64,000 nt of DNA from CAVTUU01 sp045804965 (GCA_045804965.1 JBJMMD010000019.1:1-64000); one strand, 5' to 3'. Positions 40,842-50,089 are shown, numbered from the stretch's first letter. Program-made: numbers and translations. The notes: generated by a model not told the origin, from the letters alone.

Positions 40842-43535
40842 ATGAATGCACTGATTGCATCGTCGCCACTTTCTCATGTGGACCCGGCACCTTCACGGTC
40901 CGGCCATCGGCCGTACACGACGAAGATCATCGCTCCCCGGCTGCGCCCCGACCTCGTGTTCCGAACACGGCTGATTGACGCAATTTCCTACGCGGACGCT
41001 CCGCTGACGGTAATCTGCGGACCGGCCGGCTACGGCAAGTCGACGCTTGTGACTCAGTGGATGGTCACGTCCGGCACGCCGACGGCGTGGGCGCAACTGG
41101 ACGCACATGACAACGATCCCTGGGACTTTTTTCAGCTCATTGCCTCCGCGATCGAATCCATCGATCCGGAGGTCACCTCGAGCACCCGCGAGCTACTTGA
41201 AGAGTCCCCACCAGACGGCTCAAGTCATGAAATCCTCGGATCGCTCATGGAAAGCCTCTCGGCAACGACTCGTCAGTTTGCTCTAGTGCTAGACGACTAT
41301 CAGGTCATCAACTCACCCGCGATTCACGATGTCATGAGGGATCTTCTGCTGCATTTGCCGCCTACCATGCGTGTCTTCGTGGTTAGTCGGACCGAGCCAC
41401 CGTTTCAACTCGCCAGATTGCGTGGTCGGCATCAGGTTCTTGAATTGGGGCAGGACGCTCTGCGGTTCACCGGTGATGAGGCGCTCGAACTTCTGCAAAA
41501 GACGAACGGTCTCGAGGTGACTCCAGGGGACGTCGACTCGCTCAACGACCACGCCGAGGGCTGGGTTGCGGGTCTTCAACTCGTTGCCTACATGTTGCAT
41601 GCGCAGTCGAAGGAGGGCATCCGCCAATTCGTCGCGGAGTTCTGCGGAAGCGTACGCTCAATCGAGAATTATCTGTGGGAAGAGGTCATCGGACGACAAT
41701 CAACGGCGATCCAAGATTTTTTGCTGCGTACCTCGATCCTAGAACGCTTCACCGCGCCCCTCTGCGCCGCGATTACCGGGATTGAGGACAGTGATGCGGC
41801 GATCCGACATTTAGAACGGTCCAGTCTGTTTATCACGCCGTTGGATCATCTCGGTCACTGGTATCGCTATCACCATCTGTTCACCGACGTGCTCCGAGAT
41901 CGCCTCGCGCAGGTGCTGTCCGGGGAAGAGCTGAACGAGCTGCACCGGCGCGCGGCAATATGGCTGGAGGAGCACGAATTCTTCGAGCAGGCAGCTAGGC
42001 ACGCCATCGCTGGCCGGGATTGGGATCGGGCGGCGGGATTGTTGGAACAGATCTGCGGCGACCTGTATGAACAAGACCGCACGGCGACCCTATGCACCTG
42101 GCTGCAAGGGGTACCTCTTGCAATCCTGGAGCTCCATCCGAAGCTCGCGTTCTGGTTGGCCTACGCATTCAGCCGGATGGGTCGTTTCCAACTAGCTGCT
42201 CAACCGCTGCGAATCGCCGAGCAGGCCTGGGTCCGAGGCGGCGATCGCGCACAGATTGGTGAACTGCGGATCGTGCAAGCGCTTCGGAGTACAGCCCAGA
42301 ACCCAGCAGATGCGATCGATTATGCCAAGGAAGCACGCGAACTTCTCGCCGACGACAAGTCTGGAGATTTGGCGGTCGCGGGGCTTGTCCTCGCCCGGGC
42401 GTACCTCCACGCTGGTGATGTCGCCGAGGCCGAACGAACCTATGCCATCGTGCGGAGTACTGTCGACAGCGAACAGCGCGGCTGGATCCAATTTGCTGAG
42501 ATGACAGGGTCTGCGGACGTCCTCACCCAGCAAGGGAAGTTGCTGGAAGCGGCGGTGTTGCATCGACGCGTCATCAAGCTCACCGACGAACGACATGCGA
42601 TACAAGGGCAGAGAGCGCATGGTGCGCTTGGATGGGTCTGCGTCGAGTGGAACATGCTCGACGACGGGGTGCGGCACCTTCGTTACGCGGACGCGCTGGC
42701 CGAGCGCACAAAATCGATGACAACCCAGCCTCTGGTCTGTCTCGCGCTTGCGCGCGCCTATTGGGCCTGGGGTGATGTTGAGGCCGCGTTCGACGAAGTC
42801 GAGCGAGCCGTAGAATTTGCGACCCAGATGGGATGCATGCAAGCGGCGCGAGACGCCCGCGCCCGCCAGGCTCGATTCTGGTTGGCCCAGGGGCGAGTCG
42901 CTTTGGCCCACCGCTGGGCGGACAGCAACGATCTGGATCCGTACCTACCTCCAGCCTACGACCGGAACAGTGAGTATTTGACCTACGCGCGACTCCTGAT
43001 CGCCGACGAACTGCCCAACCTCGCGTTGACGATCCTCGATGCGACTGATGAATTGGCGGCAGCCCAGGGGCGGACCGCCGACCGTCTCGAGATCTCGCTG
43101 CTTCGCGCCCTGGCACAGAAATGCATGGGCGATCACACCGGGACAATCGTCGCTTTTCACCAAGCACTCGCTATCGGCGAGCCGGGCGGTTTCGTGCGCG
43201 CCTTCGCGGACGAGGGCTCGTCAGTCGTCCCGCTGCTGCGACATGCCACCACGCGTGGTGCCTTTCGAGATTACGCCCAACGGTTGCTCACGGCGATTGA
43301 GGGAGCTCCGGAAGCAGCGCTTGCGGCCCAAGGGGACACGATCGAGGCGCTCAGCGATCGAGAAGTCGAGGTGTTGAGACTCGTTGCGGCAGGGTTGCCC
43401 AACCGAGACATCGGACACCACCTGTTCATCACGGAGAAGACCGTCAAGAAACACCTCAGCAACATCCTCGGGAAGCTGCAATCGACGAACCGCACGCAAG
43501 CGGTAGACCAGGCCCGTCGCATAGGCTGGTTGTGA
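40842..43535 (+). CDS. MalT-like (LAL) LuxR family ATP-dependent transcriptional regulator
   Basis: 897 residues from ATG at 40842 (AGGAG 8 bases upstream; an earlier frame start is less likely). The N-terminal STAND-type ATPase has Walker A CGPAGYGKSTLVTQW around residues 59-73 and Walker B ALVLDDYQVI. A winged-helix region and a long TPR-like superhelix (about 400-800) follow: ARAYLHAGDVAEAERTYAIV, LARAYWAWGDVEAAFDEVER. The C-terminal HTH is ALSDREVEVLRLVAAGLPNR, ITEKTVKKHLSNILGKL. Such regulators activate on binding an inducer and ATP. A decayed relative lies in inverse orientation at 38999-39573. Confidence 0.93.
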   Translation: MNALIASSPLSHVDPAPSRSGHRPYTTKIIAPRLRPDLVFRTRLIDAISYADAPLTVICGPAGYGKSTLVTQWMVTSGTPTAWAQLDAHDNDPWDFFQLIASAIESIDPEVTSSTRELLEESPPDGSSHEILGSLMESLSATTRQFALVLDDYQVINSPAIHDVMRDLLLHLPPTMRVFVVSRTEPPFQLARLRGRHQVLELGQDALRFTGDEALELLQKTNGLEVTPGDVDSLNDHAEGWVAGLQLVAYMLHAQSKEGIRQFVAEFCGSVRSIENYLWEEVIGRQSTAIQDFLLRTSILERFTAPLCAAITGIEDSDAAIRHLERSSLFITPLDHLGHWYRYHHLFTDVLRDRLAQVLSGEELNELHRRAAIWLEEHEFFEQAARHAIAGRDWDRAAGLLEQICGDLYEQDRTATLCTWLQGVPLAILELHPKLAFWLAYAFSRMGRFQLAAQPLRIAEQAWVRGGDRAQIGELRIVQALRSTAQNPADAIDYAKEARELLADDKSGDLAVAGLVLARAYLHAGDVAEAERTYAIVRSTVDSEQRGWIQFAEMTGSADVLTQQGKLLEAAVLHRRVIKLTDERHAIQGQRAHGALGWVCVEWNMLDDGVRHLRYADALAERTKSMTTQPLVCLALARAYWAWGDVEAAFDEVERAVEFATQMGCMQAARDARARQARFWLAQGRVALAHRWADSNDLDPYLPPAYDRNSEYLTYARLLIADELPNLALTILDATDELAAAQGRTADRLEISLLRALAQKCMGDHTGTIVAFHQALAIGEPGGFVRAFADEGSSVVPLLRHATTRGAFRDYAQRLLTAIEGAPEAALAAQGDTIEALSDREVEVLRLVAAGLPNRDIGHHLFITEKTVKKHLSNILGKLQSTNRTQAVDQARRIGWL

Positions 43536-43830
43536 GGGTCTTCACCACGAGAAGGTCGGACTGGTCCGCGTTCATGACCAGGACGTGACGCAGCGCCGTG
43601 AGATTCACGAGGCCCCGATCGAACGCGTGCCAAATCGCATGGAACCAGTGACCAAAATCGGCCGCGCCAGAATCATCCTTGTATCAGGCTTACCCTAAGC
43701 CCCGCCACGTCATATTGGCCCAACATGAACAGCGGCAAAGGTGCAAAAATGTGTCAATCCACCCCGCTCGTGTGCCCAATCGAACCAGTTCCAGACGGGT
43801 CGCCGCCCCGCCAAACCCGCCCTGCTGATC

Positions 43831-43860
43831 GCGAATACGCCTTTGGTCGGATGACGCTAC
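43831..43860 (+). promoter_or_regulatory. Conserved 30-base promoter element
   Basis: Plus strand: GCGAATACGCCTTTGG, TCGGATGACGCTAC, nearest to the consensus of all copies. A TAGGCT -10 hexamer is at 43874-43879 (13 bases on). It faces the HdeD-like gene starting at 44200, giving a leader of about 300 bases. The rest of 43536-44199 shows no gene. Confidence 0.78.
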
Positions 43861-44199
43861 GTCTGTCCTCCGCTAGGCTGGGAACGTGTATCACCACATC
43901 TACATAGGTCCGAGCGAAGCGGTTTCTCCTAGGCATGCGAAGGAAAACACCGCATGCGTAAACGCTTTTTTGACGGTTACGGCCGCACGTCTAAATGATG
44001 GGATACGTTGCGACGGACGGATAGCTGTTGAACCCGGTCATGAACCGTTCGTCTAAAGCGCGCCACAACGACCAACCTCAGTGCAACGAGGTCAGCGGCG
44101 TTTGGCTTGTCCTAGGTCAGTGCAGGCAGATAACGAGCGCAAGCCGACCTGCGTAGCTGACCTCTGGTCAGCACAATGGACCGGGGTACGGAGGGGATG

Positions 44200-44832
44200 A
44201 TGGCAGAGCAAGCGAAGGCCACATTGCAGAAGGGCATCCCATGGCGGCGCGGTCTCGCCTGGTGGGTTGTCGGACTCGAGGGCGCTCTTCTCCTGGCTGC
44301 CGGCATCTACGTCGTGGCGGCACCGGACAACGCGAAAGACGCGGTTCGCGTCATCATCGGCGCCTTCGTACTGGCAAACAGCATCGGGTCTATTTTGGCC
44401 GGCCTCCGACCATCGGCCCTGTCGAATCCCATTACGCCATATCGCATGCTGGCCGCTGGGGCTGGCCTCACAGTCGGGATCATCGTCGTTCTCCAGCCGT
44501 GGACCGTAAACATTACCGACAATGCCGCTCGGGTGATCCTTGCTCTCGGGCTCCTGCTGTACGGGGCCATTGGTCTAGCCGGCGCATACGCAACGCGGGC
44601 GGCCGGCGGAATGCGCCGTGGTCCCATCATCTTCGGCGCGTTGAGCGTGCTCTTTGCCATCCTGCTTTTCTATAACGTTCGCAAGGAAACGCTCGATATG
44701 CGCTGGTTTGGCTACGCGGCGCTCGCAGCCGGTGTACTGGTGTGCGGATATGCATTTGCTCTCTACAAAGCTCGGACGGTCACGCCGGAGGTTACCGACC
44801 CTGCGTCTGCCTCCGCGGAGGCGCCGCTGTGA
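44200..44832 (+). CDS. HdeD/DUF308 family membrane protein
   Basis: 210 residues from ATG at 44200 (GGAGG upstream; an ATG one codon earlier is equally possible). Six helices arranged as repeated pairs: WWVVGLEGALLLAAGIYVVA, VRVIIGAFVLANSIGSILAG, MLAAGAGLTVGIIVVLQPWT, VILALGLLLYGAIGLAGAYA, PIIFGALSVLFAILLFYN and WFGYAALAAGVLVCGYAFAL. This matches the HdeD/DUF308 pattern of short repeated TM hairpins; HdeD is linked to acid resistance in enterobacteria. The tail is polar. It is preceded by promoter element 43831-43860. Confidence 0.82.
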   Translation: MAEQAKATLQKGIPWRRGLAWWVVGLEGALLLAAGIYVVAAPDNAKDAVRVIIGAFVLANSIGSILAGLRPSALSNPITPYRMLAAGAGLTVGIIVVLQPWTVNITDNAARVILALGLLLYGAIGLAGAYATRAAGGMRRGPIIFGALSVLFAILLFYNVRKETLDMRWFGYAALAAGVLVCGYAFALYKARTVTPEVTDPASASAEAPL

Positions 44833-45352
44833 CCGGCCCCCCATTCGCCGGAACCGGCGGCCGCCGAGCTTGCCTCCTTCGACGTCCCGTCGAGTCACCA
44901 CCAATCTGCCTCGACGGACGCCTGACCGTATGCCGCGGGGGCGTTCGTGCTCCCTCGCGGGATATGGTCGCCTTTGGCAATTCGTTCTTCTCCGTTCTCA
45001 TTCGTTTTCCGCAGTTTTTCGCATCCTCCTTCTGAGTCGCCTAGACCCGTGACGGCTCTATCAACGCTACGACCATTGCCCATTTGTGGGCATGCCAACG
45101 CAGGCGCTTCGTCGCACAAGCTTGCGTAGCCTCGCTGATGAACGGCGGTTAGAGCCGTATCGAGCCGAATACTCCCTTCGACTCATGCGGCTAAGACCAT
45201 CTCACCACTAGCGTCAATGTGGGACTCGCGGTAGAGCCCTTCAACCGCCGTCATGTGAAGGAGGAGCAAAGGAGGACGTTAGGCGCGGTCATGACCTCGA
45301 ACGATGACGGTTTCGGTTTCACATGTCCAGTGATCAAGAAGGAGAGGACAGG
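44833..45352. other. Gene-free stretch containing a promoter element
   Basis: 520 bases between the HdeD-like gene and the DUF4397 protein. Apart from the 30-base promoter element at 45165-45194, no coding frame, repeat or strong hairpin was recognised. A pyrimidine-rich segment lies around 44975-45030. Confidence 0.5.
45165..45194 (+). promoter_or_regulatory. Conserved 30-base promoter element
   Basis: Plus strand: CCGAATACTCCCTTCG, ACTCATGCGGCTAA. TAGCGT (45209-45214) follows after 14 bases. It faces the secreted DUF4397 protein at 45353 (159 bases). Confidence 0.68.
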
Positions 45353-46123
45353 ATGATACGCAAGAGACGCGGAATCAGGAGTCTTGGTCGTGGCATCGTC
45401 ACGCTGCTGATCATCACAGCAATCGCAGGGCTGATGGCGCCGACCGCAATCCATCCCGCCGCAGCTCAAGACACTTCGACCACCGTCGAAGTCCAAACGC
45501 GGGCGATGTTCTTACATGGCTCGCCGTCGCTCGGCAATATCGAAGTCAGCATCAACTGGGAAACGAAACTCGAAGAGTTCGGCTACGGTGACGCAAGCGA
45601 CTGGATTGATATTCCACCGGGCGCTGTCGAAGTGAGCATGAACGCCGAACGACGCGGTTTCAACTACCTCGTCTACGATATGGTCTATCCCGCCCCAGCC
45701 GGGAACGACTACTACGCCGTCATTACCGAGCAACTCGTCCTCGCGGGGGCGTTCGATCGGAGTCCAATCCCCGACGGCGGTGCGCGCGTCCAAGTCGTCC
45801 AGGGCTCGGTCAGTCTTCCAGCCGTCAATGTTGTGGCGACGGGAGCGAATGTCGATTTCGCCACCCGGCTCGAATACCCTCGTACGTCAGAGTATTCCTC
45901 GGTACCGGCAGGCACCTATAACCTGGAATTCTCCCTTGCCGACTCTGGCCAGAAGGTACTCTCGGTCCCGAACGTCTCCCTAAGCGGCGACAAAGTCTAC
46001 GAACTGGTCCTCATCGGCAACGCTAACGACAGCGGCCATCCGCTTGAGCTCAAGGTGCTCGAGGACAGCACCCAGCCTCTATCCGGCGGCACTTCGGAAG
46101 CTACGAGCACTCCAACCTCCTAA
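45353..46123 (+). CDS. Secreted protein with two DUF4397-like repeats
   Basis: 256 residues from ATG at 45353, chosen for the GGAGAGGACAGG ribosome-site region. A signal peptide with basic n-region (IRKRRGIRSLGRGIV), hydrophobic core and HPAAAQD cleavage region ends near residue 39. Two beta-rich repeats follow: about 45-130 (MFLHGSPSLGNIEVSIN ... IPPGAVEVSM) and about 143-235 (VQVVQGSVSLPAVNVVATGA ... VPAGTYNLEF). This matches DUF4397, found in cell-surface and secreted proteins. The C-terminal tail is Ser/Thr rich. A hairpin terminator follows directly. Confidence 0.82.
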   Translation: MIRKRRGIRSLGRGIVTLLIITAIAGLMAPTAIHPAAAQDTSTTVEVQTRAMFLHGSPSLGNIEVSINWETKLEEFGYGDASDWIDIPPGAVEVSMNAERRGFNYLVYDMVYPAPAGNDYYAVITEQLVLAGAFDRSPIPDGGARVQVVQGSVSLPAVNVVATGANVDFATRLEYPRTSEYSSVPAGTYNLEFSLADSGQKVLSVPNVSLSGDKVYELVLIGNANDSGHPLELKVLEDSTQPLSGGTSEATSTPTS

Positions 46124-46132
46124 TCGTGTGCT

Positions 46133-46171
46133 CCACGTGCGTCGCATTCCCGCAAGGAGCGGCGCACGTGG
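46133..46171 (+). terminator. Hairpin terminator after the DUF4397 gene
   Basis: CCACGTGCGTCGC (46133-46145) pairs with GCGGCGCACGTGG (46159-46171) with one T/G position and a 13-base loop, starting 10 bases after the stop codon. No long U-tract follows. Confidence 0.6.
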
Positions 46172-46299
46172 AACCGCCGGCGTGATCCGCTGAGCAGCTG
46201 CATGATGCCGACGACAGGCCGGATCTGATTCGATCGATCACTCGCTCGTTCCGATGTCCTGAAAATCGACAACATCCAAAAAGCCAAACGGAGAACCCC

Positions 46300-47037
46300 A
46301 TGTCACGAATTCGGGTCATTCCGGCGCTCTTGCTCACGTTGGTTCTGATGACGACCGGCGTTCTGAGCGCGACTGCCCAAGATGCGACACCGAGCCCGAT
46401 GCAAAATGCAACACCTCCCGCGGCGCAAGTTGTCCCCCCCGGCACCGAGGCGATGGGCGCCTCCTATTCGGATTGGGCGAAGAATTGGTGGGAGTGGTCT
46501 TTATCGTTCCCGACCGTCGTCAACCCCGGCGTCGATGAAACGGGCGCCGCCTGCGGTCTCGGCCAGCACGGCGACGTCTTCTTCCTCGCCGCGTCGACCT
46601 TCGCCAATGCTGGTCTGATCCGCACCTGCATGATCCCAGAGGGGATGGCGATCCTCGTCCCCGTCATCGGTGCAGACTGCTCAACCGCCGAGGCTGATCC
46701 GAATCATGGAAGCGATGCGGCCTCGCTGAGCGCCTGCGCGAAAGCCTTAGTGGACCAGATCACTGCAGCCATGCTCAACGTCGACGGGACGGACATCACA
46801 CTTCTGGAATCCTATCGTGTCCAGACTCCGGTCTTTAGCGTCATCCTCCCGGAGGGTAACTGGCTCAACGCGCCGGCGGGTTCCGCATCAGTCGTGGCCG
46901 ACGGCGTCTACGTCCTCATCGAACCGATGTCGGTCGGCAGCCACACAATCAGCTTCGGCGGCACCTTCCCCACCGGAGGCTCGCTCGTCGTCACGTACAA
47001 CATCACGGTCGAAGCGCCATCGGTGCCGGCCGGCTAA
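46300..47037 (+). CDS. Secreted protein of an unnamed widespread family
   Basis: 245 residues. The signal peptide (RVIPALLLTLVLMTTGVLSA) ends at TAQ-D, followed by a short Pro/Thr linker. The mature part begins SYSDWAKNWWEWSLSFP, then CGLGQHGDVFFLAAS, RTCMIPEGMAILVPVIGADC and ends with beta-rich VLIEPMSVGSHTISFGGTFP. The W..WW.W...P / G..G.V.FLA / R.C.IP.G...PV pattern recurs in uncharacterised secreted proteins of diverse bacteria. Several Cys may form disulfides. Function unknown. It lies downstream of the terminator at 46133-46171, so it is probably transcribed separately. Confidence 0.78.
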   Translation: MSRIRVIPALLLTLVLMTTGVLSATAQDATPSPMQNATPPAAQVVPPGTEAMGASYSDWAKNWWEWSLSFPTVVNPGVDETGAACGLGQHGDVFFLAASTFANAGLIRTCMIPEGMAILVPVIGADCSTAEADPNHGSDAASLSACAKALVDQITAAMLNVDGTDITLLESYRVQTPVFSVILPEGNWLNAPAGSASVVADGVYVLIEPMSVGSHTISFGGTFPTGGSLVVTYNITVEAPSVPAG

Positions 47038-47336
47038 GCGAACGCACTAGTCGTGACCGAAGAGTGTTCGTCGTGTCAGGAGCATCCTTCGCGGTCTCGC
47101 GATTGGCAAGGCAGCGACAGGGAGCAGGAATCGGCAAGCACAGTGCGGGCAGGAAGCCACTGTCGCCGAGCAACATTTAAGAGCGCAAGGGCGCGAGCGA
47201 CCCTCGCCAACCAGTCAATAAGCAAGCGGAGAAACTACATATTAAGAGGTCGCAGCGCGATCTGCCCGCGCGTCGCGGCTTCTGTCGCACCGACTCTGAC
47301 GGCGGCAATCCGGTTTGAGGAAAGAGGTTCTAAGCG

Positions 47337-47849
47337 ATGAGCAAGTCGGCGCAGATGCTGGCGGCCGTCTATCCAGATGAGGAACACGCCGAGGTTATCC
47401 TGGACATGTTGGAGCGCATGCACCATGCGGGTACGATCAGCTTGGTCGACGCCGCTCTCGTGACGAAGGATGATCAAGGCAAGGTCCAGATCCAAGAGAC
47501 AAAGGAACTGACGGCACGCAAAGGTGCACGACGCGGCGCCGTCATTATCGGCTCGATGGCGATTCTTTTCCCGCCCACGATTGTCGCATCCGCGCTCGCC
47601 GGTGGAGTCATCGGCGCTATTAGCGGGAAGCTGCACGATTCTGGGATCAAGAGCAAGCAACAACGCGAACTCGCCGATCACCTCGAGCAAGGAAAGGCGA
47701 TCGTTGTCGCGTTGGCCGAGGACAAGTCGGTGGCGAAGGTGCAGTCAGCCCTAAAAGGTTTCGAAGGGGAACTCATCATCGCCGCCATCGACGAGGCCAC
47801 CATGATCGAGATCAACAAAGCGGCCGTGTTCGAAGCCGGGCTGGACTGA
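47337..47849 (+). CDS. DUF1269 family protein (paralogue 3)
   Basis: 170 residues. Begins QMLAAVYPDEEHAEVILDML, then TISLVDAALVTKDDQGKVQI. The hydrophobic hairpin ARRGAVIIGSMAILFPPTIV ... ALAGGVIGAISGKL is at about 60-97 and the second unit is LEQGKAIVVALAEDKSVAKV. Closest by eye to the copy at 4916 (shared RRGAVI, FPP, G..GR/K). A ribosome site GAGGAAAGAGG precedes it. It is followed by a PRC-barrel gene 48 bases downstream. No promoter element of the conserved type was found in its 299-base upstream region. Confidence 0.88.
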   Translation: MSKSAQMLAAVYPDEEHAEVILDMLERMHHAGTISLVDAALVTKDDQGKVQIQETKELTARKGARRGAVIIGSMAILFPPTIVASALAGGVIGAISGKLHDSGIKSKQQRELADHLEQGKAIVVALAEDKSVAKVQSALKGFEGELIIAAIDEATMIEINKAAVFEAGLD

Positions 47850-47897
47850 CAGCGCTTGTGTCGATGACGGCTACGGCACGGAGAGAGGATAGCGATT

Positions 47898-48584
47898 GTG
47901 GTTCAGTATGATCTCCACATCGGCGCCCACGTCAAGAGCAAGGACGGGAAGAAGCTTGGCTCGATTCAGCGGCTGATCGTTCACCCGGACACGAGGCGGG
48001 TGGATGGATTCTTACTGGGTAGAGGGCATCTCTCCTCGAACATGATTGTCGCTGTCGCCCAAGTGGAATCGGCCAACGCTGACAGCGTCATGTTGAAACT
48101 CGACGCCCACGCGGCCGAACTGTTGCCGGTTTTCATCCAGGAGCAACTCCTGAGATCTCCCGGCAATCTGACCTATTCAGGCAGGTGGGGAATGCAAGCC
48201 ACCGTTGAGGGATCGGGAGAACACTCGGTCATGCGGTCTCCAGGCGGAGATTTTTCGACCATTAACTCCAATTCGTTGTTCGCACCGGCGCCGATCGGCA
48301 TGGTGGAAGCGCAGAACCTCGACGACCTGCCGGAAAATAGCGTTCTGCTCAGTAAAGGAACCGAGGTCGTCGGCTCGGATGGCCGGAAGATCGGCCACGT
48401 CGACGATATCGTCGTCGACTCCGATCAGCGGATCGCCGGCTTCGTCATCAAAGCAGGTCACGTGTTCACTCACGACGTGCGCATCCCGATGTCGTCCGTC
48501 GCCGGGATCAGTCACGCGCACGTGCGCCTAAATGTCACGGCCGAGTCCGCGGCCCATGCGTCAGGGCCGGACCCCAGCGTCTGA
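47898..48584 (+). CDS. Protein with two PRC-barrel domains
   Basis: 228 residues from GTG. Two PRC-barrel units: about 6-80 (GAHVKSKDGKKLGSIQRLIV, GFLLGRGHLSSNMIVAVAQV) and about 143-220 (GTEVVGSDGRKIGHVDDIVV, RIAGFVIKAGHVFTHDVRIP), joined by a linker. PRC-barrels are small beta barrels found in photosynthetic reaction centre subunit H, RimM and many stress proteins; a scaffold or binding role is likely. A second, single-domain PRC gene follows at 48744. Confidence 0.85.
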   Translation: MVQYDLHIGAHVKSKDGKKLGSIQRLIVHPDTRRVDGFLLGRGHLSSNMIVAVAQVESANADSVMLKLDAHAAELLPVFIQEQLLRSPGNLTYSGRWGMQATVEGSGEHSVMRSPGGDFSTINSNSLFAPAPIGMVEAQNLDDLPENSVLLSKGTEVVGSDGRKIGHVDDIVVDSDQRIAGFVIKAGHVFTHDVRIPMSSVAGISHAHVRLNVTAESAAHASGPDPSV

Positions 48585-48743
48585 GCGCGCTCATCCTTGC
48601 CAATCGGACGCCCGGGAGGTTGCCGCAGACGCACGGCAACGTCGACTGGTTTGGTGTCAATGTGTCGGGGCCGAGTTCAACTCCTCATTCGGCATTCGCC
48701 GTCCTCCCGTCCGCCGGTCGTCGTCCTGGTAAAGGAGCCTGTC

Positions 48744-49145
48744 ATGGTAGGTAATCGTAGCTCCCGATTCGTCAAACTGAGTCATTCTGACTTCCTCATC
48801 GAATACGCGGAGGAGGATGTGCGCGGGCGCACGGTGCTCACAACCGATGGCGACCGGATCGGAAGCGTCGACGATCTGCTGATCGACAGAGAGGATCAGA
48901 AGGTCCGCTTTCTCGAGGTTGGCACCGGGGGTTTTCTTGGCCTCGGTGAGCGCAAGTCTTTGATTCCCATCGAGGTCGTAAGTCAGGTCGACGAGGATCA
49001 CGTCGTCGTAGACCAGTCACGTGAGCACGTCGCTGCGGCGCCGATCTACAACCCACACGTCGTCCAAACGGAACCGTATTTGAGTGATGTCTACGAGCAC
49101 TATGGCTTTCCACCGCCGTGGGTCCCGGGCGCCGAGACAAGGTAA
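48744..49145 (+). CDS. PRC-barrel domain protein
   Basis: 133 residues from ATG at 48744, selected by AAGGAG six bases upstream. The PRC-barrel at about 22-95 contains VRGRTVLTTDGDRIGSVDDL, LIDREDQKVRFLEVGTGG and FLGLGERKSLIPIEVVSQV. The C-terminal 35 residues are Tyr/Pro-rich (EPYLSDVYEHYGFPPPWVPG), a tail often seen in Chloroflexota and actinobacterial PRC proteins. Function unknown; part of the small-protein island. Confidence 0.84.
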   Translation: MVGNRSSRFVKLSHSDFLIEYAEEDVRGRTVLTTDGDRIGSVDDLLIDREDQKVRFLEVGTGGFLGLGERKSLIPIEVVSQVDEDHVVVDQSREHVAAAPIYNPHVVQTEPYLSDVYEHYGFPPPWVPGAETR

Positions 49146-49597
49146 GCATCTGACCTGCCGAGCCCCGCGGGTCATCCCCTAGTTCCAAATCCCACAGCGA
49201 GTTCCATCCACGCGTTTACGGCGGCGTTGTCTCAACGTGCGACCGGTTTCCTCATGTTCCATCCCACTTCTAAAATCTGGTCAGCGTGGCGCCCCCAAAG
49301 CCGCGCCTTGATGGACGAAGCGCCCACTTCGCGCAATTTGCCGGTTCTCGCCACCGAATACGCCCTTGGACCGATGCCGTTACAACTTGACACTTCATAT
49401 ATTCGTCGTGAGGTTTTTCACCGGTGTTGGGAAGCTGGGTTACAAGGTCAATCTGTCGGTGTCCAATCACGGGCTCGGATGTGCGCCGATCAGACGAGAA
49501 CACGGCCGGTGGACTGAAGTATCGGCACGCAGGCGGTGCCTTGGGGCCACGGGAACGCGGAATCGACTCGTCGATTATCGGAAGGAGCTTTGTTGCT
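49146..49597. other. Gene-free stretch containing a promoter element
   Basis: 452 bases between the PRC-barrel gene and the next DUF1269 gene. It contains the 30-base element at 49354-49383; otherwise no coding frame is convincing. Confidence 0.5.
49354..49383 (+). promoter_or_regulatory. Conserved 30-base promoter element
   Basis: Plus strand: CCGAATACGCCCTTGG, ACCGATGCCGTTAC. A near-consensus TATATT -10 hexamer is at 49398-49403, 14 bases on. It faces the DUF1269 gene at 49598 (215 bases). Because of its strong -10, this copy gives the clearest promoter geometry. Confidence 0.78.
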
Positions 49598-50089
49598 ATG
49601 AGCACGCTCGCGGTGATCGCCTATCCCCAGCAGGATACGGCGGGTCAGGCGGCGGCGACGCTGTCTCGGATGCAAAAGGAATATCTGATCGAGCTCGAAG
49701 ACGTCGCCTGGGTCACGAAAGCAATCGACGGGAAGATGAAGTTACACCAGGCAACCAGTCTCACCGGAGTCGCCGCTTCGGGTGGGGCACTGTGGGGTTT
49801 CGTTTTCGGTCTCCTCTTCCTCGCACCTATCGCCGGAATGGCCATCGGCGCCGCGAGTGGCGCTCTGGTTGGGCACTTCAGCGACATCGGCATTGACGAC
49901 AAATGGATCAAAGAGGTCGCCAGCTCGATTCCACCCGGCGGTTCGGCGCTCTTTGTCCTTGCCCGGAACTCCCAGAACGAGCGAGTCCTCCCTGAGATGG
50001 CCAAGTTCGGGGGCAATGTGATCAAAACATCGTTGTCTGCTGACCAGCAGGCCGCCCTTGAAGACGCGTTGTCGGCGAAGGCCGCATAG
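49598..50089 (+). CDS. DUF1269 family protein (paralogue 4)
   Basis: 163 residues from ATG at 49598 with AAGGAGC upstream. N-terminal STLAVIAYPQQDTAGQAAAT and LIELEDVAWVTKAIDGKMKL; hydrophobic hairpin AASGGALWGFVFGLLFLAPI ... MAIGAASGALVGHFSDIG at about 62-97; second unit SIPPGGSALFVLARNSQNER. Resembles the copy at 54569 most closely (both have GLLF and APIAG/VPVAG in the hairpin), suggesting two sub-types of DUF1269 here. Followed after 123 bases by the LURP-one gene. Confidence 0.88.
   Translation: MSTLAVIAYPQQDTAGQAAATLSRMQKEYLIELEDVAWVTKAIDGKMKLHQATSLTGVAASGGALWGFVFGLLFLAPIAGMAIGAASGALVGHFSDIGIDDKWIKEVASSIPPGGSALFVLARNSQNERVLPEMAKFGGNVIKTSLSADQQAALEDALSAKAA

Noticed and set aside
43536..43694. 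Minus-strand coding-like stretch after the MalT-like gene (contains GHWFHAIWHAFDRG)
   Set aside because: Composition looks protein-like, but there is no good start, the frame runs into the 3' end of the regulator gene and no family was recognised.
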